The notes beneath the pieces were generated by a model. The model was given only the letters and a program-made list of their open reading frames with translations. It was not told the origin of the DNA and searched no databases. From an uncultured Acidobacteriota bacterium (GTDB taxonomy: Bacteria; Acidobacteriota; UBA6911; CAINFC01), in NCBI GenBank assembly GCA_903847975.1, contig CAINFC010000252.1, positions 186,001-250,000 on the forward strand: a stretch of DNA of 64,000 nucleotides. The letters run 5' to 3'. Position numbers and translations under genes: made by a program. Below are positions 26,459 to 35,242 of this stretch, in pieces. Positions within the stretch are counted from its first letter, which is position 1; each line of letters begins with the position of its first letter.

Positions 26459-27118
26459 ATGAAAATCGCGATTGTTACTTTGCTTTGCCTGACTTTTCCC
26501 CTGTCCCCGGCCGCGGCACCCGCCGAGACGGCCGTGGAAACCGGCACCCGGCTTCAATCCAAATACCGGTCGGTAAAAAGCATGAAGGTGGATTTTCACC
26601 AGGTTTATGAGGCCAACGGGATTCAGCAGGAGGAATCGGGAGTGCTCTGGATCCTGAAGCCGGGGCGGATGCGCTGGGAATACAGCGTACCGGAAAAAAA
26701 GCTCTTTCTGGTCGACGGCAAAAACAGCTATTTTTACGTTCCCGCCGATCGCCAGGTCAGTACCCGGAAGCTGACCCGGGAAGATATCCGCTATACCGCC
26801 TTCGGGTTTCTCCTGGACCAGTCCAGCATTGACGGGGACTTCCTTCTGGAAACGGTCCCACCGGAAGACCCTCTGCCCAAAAACCGGAAAGGGCTAAAGC
26901 TTATTCCTAAAAGCCCGATGGAAAATGTGGAATACCTGATCCTGGGTTTGCAGAGCGAAACTCTTGAAGTACAGCAGATTATTGTCCAGGAGCCGACCGG
27001 CGCCCGGAACAGCTTTTCTTTCTCGCATATCGAAGAAAACCCGCCGCTCAAAGAGGAATTATTCCAATTCAAGATCCCCAAGGACGTGGAGGTGCTTTCC
27101 CTGGAGGAAAAAGAGTGA
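26459..27118 (+). CDS. lolA: Outer-membrane lipoprotein carrier protein LolA
   Basis: About 219 residues from the ATG at 26459, which starts a clean signal peptide (MKIAIVTLLCLTFPLSPAAA); an ATG five codons earlier is also possible. LolA landmarks: SMKVDFHQ, SGVLWILKPGRMRWEY, FLVDGKNSYFYVPADRQV. LolA ferries lipoproteins across the periplasm to the outer membrane, which shows that this organism is diderm. It follows lspA in the same operon. Confidence 0.9.
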   Translation: MKIAIVTLLCLTFPLSPAAAPAETAVETGTRLQSKYRSVKSMKVDFHQVYEANGIQQEESGVLWILKPGRMRWEYSVPEKKLFLVDGKNSYFYVPADRQVSTRKLTREDIRYTAFGFLLDQSSIDGDFLLETVPPEDPLPKNRKGLKLIPKSPMENVEYLILGLQSETLEVQQIIVQEPTGARNSFSFSHIEENPPLKEELFQFKIPKDVEVLSLEEKE

Positions 27119-27178
27119 TCCGCATGGTCTCCTTCCGACCGGTTTTCCCCGCAATTGCCGATCCTCAGGCCATCATCT

Positions 27179-27976
27179 ATGCCCATACATCATTCTTTTG
27201 ATCCGGAACATCTTGCTTTTGCACTCGATACGGCCCGCAGCGCCGGAAGCCGGCTTATGGATTTTTTCCAGCGGAAAATCGACATTCAGTGGAAAGGCAG
27301 CGTCAACCTGGTTACCGAAGCCGACCTGGCTTCGGAGGAGCTGATTGTTCATGCCATCCGCAAGCGCTATCCCGGCCATCGCTACCTGTGCGAAGAGGGG
27401 AACAGGAGCGACGCCGGCGACTCCGTCTACCGATGGATTGTCGACCCCCTGGACGGCACCACCAATTTTGCCCATGGATATCCCTGCTTCAATGTTTCTG
27501 TGGCCCTGGAGCAGGAAGGAGAAATCATGCTGGGCGCTGTCTACAACCCGGTTCTGGACGAGATGTTCCATGCGGTCCGATCCCATGGGTCGTACCTCAA
27601 TGGGAAGAGTATCCGGGTTTCCGATATCGGCGACCTGGGGAATAGCCTGCTGGTAACCGGTTTCCCCTACGACATTCGCACCAGCCAGGACAACAATCTG
27701 GAGCATTTCCGGAGATTTTCCCTGCGCGCCCAGGCCGTCCGCCGGGATGGCTCGGCCGCGCTGGATTTTTGCTATGTAGCCGCCGGCCGGTTTGACGGAT
27801 TCTGGGAAATTCACCTGGCCCCCTGGGATGCCGCTGCCGGAGCTCTGATCGTCCGGGAAGCCGGTGGAACAGTCAGCAATTACCGGGGGGATTCCTTCGA
27901 CCTGTTTGCCGGTCAGGTAGTCGCCAGCAACGGCCTGATTCACCCCCAGATGATCGACACCCTGAAAGACACGTAG
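27179..27976 (+). CDS. suhB: Inositol monophosphatase family protein
   Basis: 265 residues from the ATG at 27179, preceded by AGG; an upstream TTG at 27155 is less likely. Metal-binding motifs are clear: [20 protein letters not shown] and [15 protein letters not shown]. The family dephosphorylates inositol-1-phosphate and related sugar phosphates; SuhB also has a ribosome-assembly role in some bacteria. It lies 60 bp after lolA. Confidence 0.92.
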   Translation: MPIHHSFDPEHLAFALDTARSAGSRLMDFFQRKIDIQWKGSVNLVTEADLASEELIVHAIRKRYPGHRYLCEEGNRSDAGDSVYRWIVDPLDGTTNFAHGYPCFNVSVALEQEGEIMLGAVYNPVLDEMFHAVRSHGSYLNGKSIRVSDIGDLGNSLLVTGFPYDIRTSQDNNLEHFRRFSLRAQAVRRDGSAALDFCYVAAGRFDGFWEIHLAPWDAAAGALIVREAGGTVSNYRGDSFDLFAGQVVASNGLIHPQMIDTLKDT

Positions 27977-28028
27977 CTTGGAGTACCTTCCCTCCCCTGG
28001 TAAAGATTTCACGCAAGGAGCCGCGACT

Positions 28029-29045
28029 ATGATCATTTCCATGAAACCCCATGCCACCAAGGAACAGATCGAGCATGTTTGTGACCGGATCAAGGAATTC
28101 GGCTATCAGGCTCACCCAATCTTCGGTGCGGAAAGAACTGTAATCGGAGCCGTCGGCGATGGAAGGGCCCGGGACTACATTCAGGCTCTGGAATCGGCTC
28201 CCGGCGTGGAAAGCGTGATCCCCATTCAGCGCCCCTTCAAACTGGTGGGAAGAGAGCTGAAAAAAGAAAAATCGGTTCTTCAAATCGACGAAATCACCGT
28301 GGGCGGCGACCAATTTGTCCTGATGGCCGGCCCCTGCTCGGTGGAAAGCAGGGAGCAGATTCTCATCACCGCCAGGGCGGTCAAGAAGGCCGGTGCGGTG
28401 ATGCTTCGGGGCGGGGCCTTCAAACCCAGAACCTCTCCCTACGACTTTCAGGGACTGGAAGAAGAAGGCCTTAAACTGATGGCGGAAGCCCGTCAGGAAA
28501 CCGGCCTGAAGATCGTTACGGAAATTATCTCCTCGGATGAACTGGATGTGGTGGCTCATTATGCCGACGTCCTGCAGATCGGCGCCCGCAACATGCAGAA
28601 TTTCGCACTGCTGAAAGCAGTCGGCCGGACCCGGAAGCCGGTTTTGCTGAAAAGGGGCATGATGTCCACCATCAAAGAGCTTCTGATGTCCGCCGAGTAT
28701 ATTCTCTCCCAGGGCAATCCCAACGTCATGCTTTGCGAACGAGGCATACGCACCTTCGAAACCTATACGCGCAATACCCTGGATATATCGGCCGTTCCCC
28801 TGCTCAATGAGCTGAGCCACCTCCCGGTGATCGTCGATCCCAGCCACGGCACCGGAATTCGCAGCCTCATCCGCCCCGTTTCCAAAGCCGCTCTGGCCGC
28901 AGGTGCCGACGGATTGATTATCGAGGTCCACCCCAATCCGGAGGATGCTTTTTCCGACGGCCCGCAATCGCTCCTTCCCGAAGAATTCCAGGCGCTGGTG
29001 CAGGAACTGCAGGGGTACCTGGCCCTGGAAAAAAGGCACCTCTGA
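28029..29045 (+). CDS. aroF: 3-deoxy-7-phosphoheptulonate (DAHP) synthase, type I-beta
   Basis: 338 residues from the ATG at 28029, with AAGGAG 9 nt upstream. A ~70-residue N-terminal ferredoxin-like regulatory domain ([17 protein letters not shown]) is followed by the catalytic barrel with [25 protein letters not shown] and VDPSHGTG. It condenses phosphoenolpyruvate with erythrose-4-phosphate, the first step of the shikimate pathway. In type I-beta enzymes with this extra domain, Tyr or Phe feedback is known. pheA lies 4 kb downstream. Confidence 0.95.
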   Translation: MIISMKPHATKEQIEHVCDRIKEFGYQAHPIFGAERTVIGAVGDGRARDYIQALESAPGVESVIPIQRPFKLVGRELKKEKSVLQIDEITVGGDQFVLMAGPCSVESREQILITARAVKKAGAVMLRGGAFKPRTSPYDFQGLEEEGLKLMAEARQETGLKIVTEIISSDELDVVAHYADVLQIGARNMQNFALLKAVGRTRKPVLLKRGMMSTIKELLMSAEYILSQGNPNVMLCERGIRTFETYTRNTLDISAVPLLNELSHLPVIVDPSHGTGIRSLIRPVSKAALAAGADGLIIEVHPNPEDAFSDGPQSLLPEEFQALVQELQGYLALEKRHL

Positions 29046-29139
29046 CCCCATCTCCAAAAAGTGGTGGACGGGACAGCGGTTCTGCCGTCCCGATTGGGAC
29101 TTACCCCGTACGGGAGCCAACCCGGAAATCAATTTTTAT

Positions 29140-29224
29140 CTTCTATTTTCCTCCTGTGCTTCCCGTCTTCCTGTAAAAACACAGGGACCACAAGAAAGCA
29201 AGACCGGGAATAAAACGAAAGGGC
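29140..29224. repeat. Dispersed palindromic element, copy B (degenerate)
   Basis: It matches copy A (21794-21889) over roughly 85 bp: TTTTCCT, CCCGTCTTCCTGT, then AAGACCGGGAATAAAACGAAAGGGCCT. The inner palindrome has decayed to a 5-bp pairing (CCTGT/ACAGG). It lies behind aroF and before the TetR promoter in a 268-bp gap. Confidence 0.7.
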
Positions 29225-29255
29225 CTGCCGTTTCTGGAACTGTGTTTCTTTCCCC

Positions 29256-29284
29256 TTGACACCCGGTATTCCGGGCGGTATTAT
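29256..29284 (+). promoter_or_regulatory. Sigma-70 promoter of the TetR gene
   Basis: TTGACA (29256-29261), 17-bp spacer, TATTAT (29279-29284). This is the best consensus promoter in the window. The spacer itself contains a short CCCGG/CCGGG inverted repeat. Confidence 0.85.
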
Positions 29285-29285
29285 C

Positions 29286-29305
29286 TACCTACCGTTCGGT
29301 AGGTA
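29286..29305. promoter_or_regulatory. 20-bp palindromic operator, probably for the TetR regulator
   Basis: TACCTACCGTTCGGTAGGTA has 9-bp arms (TACCTACCG/CGGTAGGTA) around TT. It starts one base after the -10 box, covering the expected transcription start and ending 8 bp before the regulator's ATG. Its form is typical of TetR/AcrR-family operators, implying autorepression. Confidence 0.85.
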
Positions 29306-29313
29306 AGCACGAT

Positions 29314-29952
29314 ATGACAGACAAATCAAAAGAGGCAGCCGGGGGCGATTCCAGACGACCGGAAATCTTTCATGTGGCCGCCCGCCTTTTCCACGAGAAG
29401 GGATTTGCTCAAACCTCGATGAGCGATATTTCCGCTGCCCTGGGGTTGACCAAAGCGGGTTTGTACCATCATATTCTCAGCAAGGAGCAGCTCCTGCTGG
29501 CCATTTTCAACTACGGACTGGATCTGCTCGAAAGGGAAGTCGTCCAGCCGGTTGCTGAAATTTCAGACCCGGAAGAAAAGCTGCGCCGGCTGATTCAAAA
29601 GCATATCCAGCTGATCCTGCAGAAACGGTTTCATGAGATCACGGTGATCCTTCATGAAAACCGGACTCTTCACGGCAAATCGCTCGACCAGATCAATCAG
29701 CGCAAGAAAAAATACATCCGTTTCCTGGAAAACATTCTGGCCGATATCGCCCGAAAAAATCCGCGCGGGAAAATCCAGCCTAAACTCGGGGCCTTCGCCC
29801 TGCTGGGCATGATCAACTGGCTTTATCAATGGTACAATCCGCGCGGCCCGGTCTCCCAGGATGAGCTTACCGAACAATTTACCGAGCTTTTTCTGCGAGG
29901 TTACGGGACGGGCGGCGCCGCATCCCCGTCCTCCCCCCGCGCGGCCCGTTGA
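29314..29952 (+). CDS. TetR/AcrR-family transcriptional repressor
   Basis: 212 residues. The N-terminal helix-turn-helix (AARLFHEKGFAQTSMSDISAALGLTKAGLYHHILSKEQLL) is textbook TetR; the C-terminal ligand domain (LYQWYNPRGPVSQDELTEQFTELFLRG) resembles regulators of fatty-acid or sterol/acyl-CoA catabolism (KstR2/FadR-like), so the ligand may be an acyl-CoA. No such catabolic genes lie in this window. It probably represses itself through the operator at 29286-29305. The leuA gene starts 70 bp downstream. Confidence 0.9.
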   Translation: MTDKSKEAAGGDSRRPEIFHVAARLFHEKGFAQTSMSDISAALGLTKAGLYHHILSKEQLLLAIFNYGLDLLEREVVQPVAEISDPEEKLRRLIQKHIQLILQKRFHEITVILHENRTLHGKSLDQINQRKKKYIRFLENILADIARKNPRGKIQPKLGAFALLGMINWLYQWYNPRGPVSQDELTEQFTELFLRGYGTGGAASPSSPRAAR

Positions 29953-30022
29953 CGGATGACGAATTCCTGTTTCCTGGACCTAATTCTTCTTATACTAAAA
30001 TCTTATTCCCGGAGAACTTTTT

Positions 30023-31573
30023 ATGAACAATCGCATTTATATTTTCGACACCACCCTCAGGGACGGCGAGCAGTCGCCCGGGGCCAGCATGAACCTGGAA
30101 GAAAAGATGAAAATGGCCCATCAGCTGGAGCGGCTCCACGTGGATGTCATCGAGGCGGGTTTTCCGATCGCCTCCGACGGCGACTTCGAGTCGGTGCGGG
30201 AAATTGCCAGGGAAATTCGCGGATGCACGATTGCCGGACTGGCCCGCGCCACCCGGGGAGACATTGACCGGGCCTGGGAGGCCTTGCAGTATGCTGCCAG
30301 GCCGCGCATCCACACGTTCATTGCCACCTCCGACATTCACCTGGAATACAAGCTGAAGAGGTCCCGGGAACAGGTCCTGGAGCAGACCGCGGAAGCGGTT
30401 GCCTATGCCAAATCGCTATGCCCGGAAGTTGAGTTTTCCGCCGAAGATGCCGGCCGAAGCGATATCGATTATCTCTGCCAGGTGGTGGAAGCCGCCATCC
30501 GGGCCGGGGCTGACGTGATCAACATCCCCGACACCGTTGGCTATTGCCTGCCGTCGGAGTTCGGCGCCAAAATTGCCGCCATCCGGCAGAACGTTCCCAA
30601 CATCGACCAGGCGATCCTGAGCGTACACTGCCACAACGATCTTGGCCTGGCGGTAGCCAACTCCCTGGCTGCCATCCAGAACGGTGCCCGCCAGGTGGAA
30701 TGCACCGTCAACGGCATCGGGGAGCGGGCCGGCAACGCCTCCCTGGAGGAGATCGTAATGGCCCTGTATGTGCGCGGAGACCTCATGCAATTCAACTGCG
30801 GCGTAAAAACCGAAGAAATCTTCCGTTCGAGCAAGCTGCTCTCCAACCTGACCGGGCTGGTGGTCCAGGCCAACAAGGCCATCGTGGGGAAGAATGCCTT
30901 CGCCCATGAAGCCGGAATTCATCAGGACGGGGTTCTCAAAAAGTCGATCACCTACGAAATCATGACCCCTCAGGCCGTCGGCCTTCCCACCAATAACCTG
31001 GTCATGGGCAAGCACTCCGGCAGGCATGCCCTGGACAAGCGCTACAAGGAGCTGGGGTACGAGCTGAGCAAGTCGGAGCTGGACAAAGCCTATCTCCTGT
31101 TCACCAAGCTCGCCGACCGGAAAAAGCAGATTTTTGACGAGGATCTGCTGGTTATCGTCCATGACGGGATCCGGGTCATTCCGGAAACCTACCACCTCAA
31201 ATATATCCAGACCGTCGGAGGCAATCAGACCATCGCCACAGCTACGGTGAAGCTATCGCGCGAAGATTCCATATTCATCGACTCCGCCACGGGAGACGGG
31301 CCGGTGGATGCCACCTATAAAGCCATTGATCGGATTGCCGGCATGAGCGGAAAGCTCCTGGATTACTCCCTCAACTCGGTGACCCGCGGTAAAGATGCGG
31401 TGGGCGAAGTTTACGTGCACGTGGAGTTCGATGCCAAAACCTTCACCGGCCAGGCGGCCAGCTCGGATATCATCGATGCCAGCGCACGGGCTTATCTCCA
31501 TGCCCTGAACAAGGCGCTTCACGAGAGGCAGCACCACTGCTCCTCCAGGAAATCGGACGAAGAAATGATTTAG
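30023..31573 (+). CDS. leuA: 2-isopropylmalate synthase
   Basis: 516 residues, full length. [16 protein letters not shown] and AGFPIAS mark the start of the barrel; the metal site is [15 protein letters not shown], with [14 protein letters not shown] and [12 protein letters not shown] behind. The C-terminal ~130 residues form the leucine-sensing regulatory domain. It condenses acetyl-CoA with 2-oxoisovalerate in leucine synthesis. leuB follows at 94 bp; leuC and leuD are not in the window. Confidence 0.96.
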   Translation: MNNRIYIFDTTLRDGEQSPGASMNLEEKMKMAHQLERLHVDVIEAGFPIASDGDFESVREIAREIRGCTIAGLARATRGDIDRAWEALQYAARPRIHTFIATSDIHLEYKLKRSREQVLEQTAEAVAYAKSLCPEVEFSAEDAGRSDIDYLCQVVEAAIRAGADVINIPDTVGYCLPSEFGAKIAAIRQNVPNIDQAILSVHCHNDLGLAVANSLAAIQNGARQVECTVNGIGERAGNASLEEIVMALYVRGDLMQFNCGVKTEEIFRSSKLLSNLTGLVVQANKAIVGKNAFAHEAGIHQDGVLKKSITYEIMTPQAVGLPTNNLVMGKHSGRHALDKRYKELGYELSKSELDKAYLLFTKLADRKKQIFDEDLLVIVHDGIRVIPETYHLKYIQTVGGNQTIATATVKLSREDSIFIDSATGDGPVDATYKAIDRIAGMSGKLLDYSLNSVTRGKDAVGEVYVHVEFDAKTFTGQAASSDIIDASARAYLHALNKALHERQHHCSSRKSDEEMI

Positions 31574-31667
31574 GGCCGGCCGTCGAAACGGCCGCTGGTT
31601 CTATCCTCTCTTTTATGGTAGATTTCTTTGCGCCCCATTTACATTTACGTTTTCCAAAATACAAATT

Positions 31668-32735
31668 ATGAACTACAGAATTCTGGTTTTACCCGGCGAC
31701 GGGGTCGGTCCGGAAGTGACCTCCGAAGCCATCAAGGTTCTGAACCGGGTTGCGGAGCGGAACCAACTAACCCTTCATTACGAATACGCCCTGATCGGCG
31801 GAGCGGCCTACGATGCGGTCGGAGTACCGCTTCCCAAGGAAACCATGGCTTTATGCCCCGGAGCGGATGCCGTTCTGCTCGGGGCCATCGGCGGGCCGCA
31901 ATGGGATCAGCTGGGGCCCGGGTTGCGCCCCGAATCGGGCCTTCTCGGAATACGCGCCCACCTGGGGCTTTACGCCAATTTGCGTCCGGCCAAGGTATCC
32001 ACCCCGCTGGTGGAGGCCTCTCCGCTGAAACGGGAAGTGGTGGAAGGGGTAGACCTGGTGATCGTCCGCGAGCTCGCCGGAGGAATCTATTATGGCACCC
32101 CTAGGGGAATCATTGAAGACGGACCTCAAAAAACCGGAATCAACACGGAAATCTACCGCACTCCGGAAATCGAGCGCATCGCCCACGCGGCTTTTCAGCT
32201 GGCCCGGAAGCGGCGCCGGAAAGTGACCTCGGTCGACAAAGCCAATGTCCTGGAAAGCTCGCAGCTGTGGCGCGAAACGGTCACCCGCATCGGCAGGGAG
32301 TATCCGGATGTCGCGCTGGATTTCCTGTATGTGGACAACTGCGCCATGCAGCTGGTCACCCATCCCCGGCGCTTCGATGTAGTCCTTACCAACAACATTT
32401 TCGGCGACATCCTCAGCGATGAGGCCGCGGTGATCACCGGATCGATCGGGATGCTTCCCTCGGCCAGCCTCGGCACCGGGACAGCCCTCTATGAGCCGGT
32501 CCACGGATCGGCTCCCGACATCGCCGGGAAAGGAATCGCCAACCCTCTGGCCACGATTCTCTCGGCCGCCATGATGGTGGAACTTTCCTTCCAGCTGCCG
32601 GAAGCAGCCGGCCGCATTGTATCCGCCGTCGAAAAAGTCCTGGAGGAAGGTTACCGCACGGCGGACATCGCCTCGCCGGGGCAACCGACTGTGGGGACCG
32701 TCGAGATGGGCGATCTGGTGGCGGAACGTATCTGA
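31668..32735 (+). CDS. leuB: 3-isopropylmalate dehydrogenase
   Basis: 355 residues: [10 protein letters not shown] at the start, the LeuB-type substrate loop [18 protein letters not shown], the catalytic Lys/Asp regions ([25 protein letters not shown]) and [14 protein letters not shown]. It oxidises 3-isopropylmalate with NAD+. The 94-bp gap after leuA holds a GGCCG/CGGCC hairpin without a T-run. pheA follows after 15 bp. Confidence 0.95.
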   Translation: MNYRILVLPGDGVGPEVTSEAIKVLNRVAERNQLTLHYEYALIGGAAYDAVGVPLPKETMALCPGADAVLLGAIGGPQWDQLGPGLRPESGLLGIRAHLGLYANLRPAKVSTPLVEASPLKREVVEGVDLVIVRELAGGIYYGTPRGIIEDGPQKTGINTEIYRTPEIERIAHAAFQLARKRRRKVTSVDKANVLESSQLWRETVTRIGREYPDVALDFLYVDNCAMQLVTHPRRFDVVLTNNIFGDILSDEAAVITGSIGMLPSASLGTGTALYEPVHGSAPDIAGKGIANPLATILSAAMMVELSFQLPEAAGRIVSAVEKVLEEGYRTADIASPGQPTVGTVEMGDLVAERI

Positions 32736-32750
32736 CCTCGACAGGGCCAT

Positions 32751-33554
32751 ATGAAAATCGGCTTTCAAGGGGAACGGGGCGCTTACAGCGAGATTGCCGC
32801 CAAGCGGATCTATGGAGAAAAGATCCGCACCGTGCCTCTTCCCAGCTTTGAGCAGGTTTTTGAGAAGGTGGACGACGGCAGTCTGTCCTGCGGCATCGTG
32901 CCGCTGGAAAACTCCCTGGCCGGAAGCATTCTCCAAAACTACGATCTTCTGCTTCGACATAAGCTCAGCATTGTCGCCGAGGTTTCCCAGAGAATCACTC
33001 ACAACCTGATCGTCCACCCCGGGTGCCGCTTTGCGGATCTGCGGGAGGTCCACTCCCACCCCCAGGCGCTCATGCAGTGTGAAAAGTTCCTTTCGCGCTG
33101 CCCGTCGCTCCACAAGGTTCCCTCGTACGACACCGCGGGGGCCGTCAAATGGATCAAGGAAAATAAACTGCACCACGCGGCGGCTATTGCCAGCACCTGG
33201 GCCGCCGAATTATACGATATGCAGGTTCTCCAGCAGGGGATCGAGAGCGACCCGGAAAATTACACCCGCTTCGTTGTGCTGCGCCGGCACCCGCGCCCCT
33301 CCAAGAACGCCAAAAAGACCTCCATCGTTTTTTCCCTGCGCAGCGTGCCGGGGGCTCTCTTCAAATCCCTGAGCGTCTTCGCGCTCCGGGACATCGATCT
33401 GCTTAAAATCGAATCCCGTCCCCTGCACGGCAAGCCATGGGAATATTTTTTTTACGTCGATTTTTCCGGGAACACTTCCGATCCGAATTGTCGCAACGCC
33501 CTTAATCACTTGACTGAAATTTCTACATTTTTGCGTGTTCTTGGCTCCTACTGA
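32751..33554 (+). CDS. pheA: Prephenate dehydratase
   Basis: 267 residues: a prephenate dehydratase domain (FQGERGAYSE, VPLENSLAGSI, SHPQALMQCEKFL, YDTAGAVKWI, AAIAST) and a C-terminal ACT domain (SVPGALFKSLSVFALRDIDL, ESRP) for Phe feedback. There is no chorismate mutase domain. It makes phenylpyruvate. Its place just before an aryl-pyruvate oxidoreductase gene is noteworthy. Confidence 0.95.
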   Translation: MKIGFQGERGAYSEIAAKRIYGEKIRTVPLPSFEQVFEKVDDGSLSCGIVPLENSLAGSILQNYDLLLRHKLSIVAEVSQRITHNLIVHPGCRFADLREVHSHPQALMQCEKFLSRCPSLHKVPSYDTAGAVKWIKENKLHHAAAIASTWAAELYDMQVLQQGIESDPENYTRFVVLRRHPRPSKNAKKTSIVFSLRSVPGALFKSLSVFALRDIDLLKIESRPLHGKPWEYFFYVDFSGNTSDPNCRNALNHLTEISTFLRVLGSY

Positions 33555-33592
33555 ATTGTGATACCGAAGAAACGCAAATCCGGGCGGAAATC

Positions 33593-35197
33593 ATGAAGGA
33601 AAAGCTACTTCTCGGGGATGAGGCGGTTGCCGTGGCCGCCGTGCATGCCGGAATCACGGCCGCTTACTCCTACCCGGGGACGCCGGCAACGGAAATCATG
33701 GAATGCCTGCGGGCTTTATCCTCCTCCGACGACGGCCGATCTTTTGGAGCCTTCTGGTGCGCCAACGAAAAAACGGCGTATGAAGAAGCGGCCGGCGTCT
33801 CCTTCGCCGACGGCCGATCCCTGGTTTCCATGAAGCATGTCGGCCTGAACGTCGCTGCCGACCCTTTTATCAATTCGGCACTTGTCGACCTTCGCGGCGG
33901 GCTGGTCCTGGCGGTGGCCGATGATCCGGGAATGCACAGTTCCCAGAACGAACAGGACAGCCGCTTTTATGCCGATTTCGCCCGGACCATCTGCCTGGAA
34001 CCCTCCTCCGCCCAGGAGGCCTATGACATGACCCGGGAAGCCTTCCTTCTCTCCGAGCGCTGGCAAATCCCGGTTCTCGTCCGGCTTGTCACCCGGCTGG
34101 CCCACGGCCGATCCGCCGTCCGCCTTGCGGAATGCGAAACCCGAAAACCGGTACGCAAAGGAGAGCAGGTTGACGGCTGGATTCTCATCCCCTCCAACGC
34201 CCGCAGGCAATGGAGAAAGCTGCTGGACCTGCAACCCCGACTTCTCGAGTGGAGCGAAGGCTGCCCTTACAACCTTATTTCTCCCGACCCGGGTCAGGCC
34301 GGCTGGGGGGTGATCACCTCGGGCATCGCCCGTAATCATTTCGAGGAAAGCCGTAAAGAGCTGCCGGATCCTCCAGCACACCTGCACATCGGCGCCTACC
34401 CGCTGCCGATGGAAAAAATTCGCGAGTTCGCCAGGAATCGGAAGAGCCTGTTGATTCTGGAGGAAGGGTATCCGTTTATCGAGAGGTCCCTGCGCGGCCT
34501 GCTTCCGCAGGCCGTGGCCATCGAAGGAAAGCTTTCCGGGCGCCTGCGCGAAGACGGAGAGCTGACCCCGGATGCGGTGCGCCAGGCACTTCTCCTGCCT
34601 CCCCGGCCCGTCAAGCACTTCCTGGCGGGTCCTTTGCCACCCCGGCCGCCGCAACTTTGCTCGGGATGCCCCCATGCCGATATCTTTCACGCCATTCAGA
34701 TCGCCCGGAAGACCTACCCCGAGACCGCGATTACATCCGACATCGGCTGCTACACCCTGGGCGCTTTACCTCCTTATTCGGCGATTGAAAGCTGCCTTTG
34801 CATGGGAGCCTCGGTCAGCATGGCCAAAGGCGCCGCCGATGCCGGTTTGCACCCGGTAGTGGCGGTCATCGGCGACAGCACTTTCCTGCATTCCGGAATC
34901 ACGCCGCTCATCGATGCCGTTGCCGCCAATGCCAACATGACCCTGATCATTCTGGACAATGCCGCCGTAGCCATGACGGGAGGGCAGCCCCAGCTCCTGC
35001 CTTCCTCCCGACTGGAGAAAATCGTCCTGGGGCTCGGAGTGGAACCGGAACACCTGAAAATCATCACCGCCCTTCCCCGGGAAACGCAAAAAAACAGTGA
35101 GACCCTCCTTGCGGAAATGAATTACCGCGGCCTTTCGGTGCTGATCGCCGTGCGGGAATGTGTCGAAACCGCGAAGAAAAAGAAAACCAAAGTCTGA
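33593..35197 (+). CDS. iorA: Indolepyruvate ferredoxin oxidoreductase alpha subunit, lacking the C-terminal ferredoxin domain
   Basis: 534 residues. The pyrimidine-binding half (YSYPGTPATEIMECL, ANEKTAYEEAAG, DDPGMHSSQNEQDSR) and the TPP-binding half (CSGCPHADIF, SDIGCYTLG, IGDSTFLHSGI, DNAAVAMTGGQ) are complete. Usual IorA is about 580-600 residues and ends in a two-cluster 4Fe-4S domain; here the protein stops at RECVETAKKKKTKV, with no CxxCxxC motifs. The iorB partner is not next to it. IorA/B oxidatively decarboxylates aryl pyruvates, or works in reverse to make them. Confidence 0.88.
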   Translation: MKEKLLLGDEAVAVAAVHAGITAAYSYPGTPATEIMECLRALSSSDDGRSFGAFWCANEKTAYEEAAGVSFADGRSLVSMKHVGLNVAADPFINSALVDLRGGLVLAVADDPGMHSSQNEQDSRFYADFARTICLEPSSAQEAYDMTREAFLLSERWQIPVLVRLVTRLAHGRSAVRLAECETRKPVRKGEQVDGWILIPSNARRQWRKLLDLQPRLLEWSEGCPYNLISPDPGQAGWGVITSGIARNHFEESRKELPDPPAHLHIGAYPLPMEKIREFARNRKSLLILEEGYPFIERSLRGLLPQAVAIEGKLSGRLREDGELTPDAVRQALLLPPRPVKHFLAGPLPPRPPQLCSGCPHADIFHAIQIARKTYPETAITSDIGCYTLGALPPYSAIESCLCMGASVSMAKGAADAGLHPVVAVIGDSTFLHSGITPLIDAVAANANMTLIILDNAAVAMTGGQPQLLPSSRLEKIVLGLGVEPEHLKIITALPRETQKNSETLLAEMNYRGLSVLIAVRECVETAKKKKTKV

Positions 35198-35242
35198 CGG
35201 TCGGCCTTTCATGAAATTTTGATCGGATCCTGGTGAACTCCT

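Noticed and set aside
35195-35236. The TGA ending iorA as a second Sec codon
   Set aside because: After it the frame has only 12 codons without ferredoxin-like cysteines and meets another TGA.
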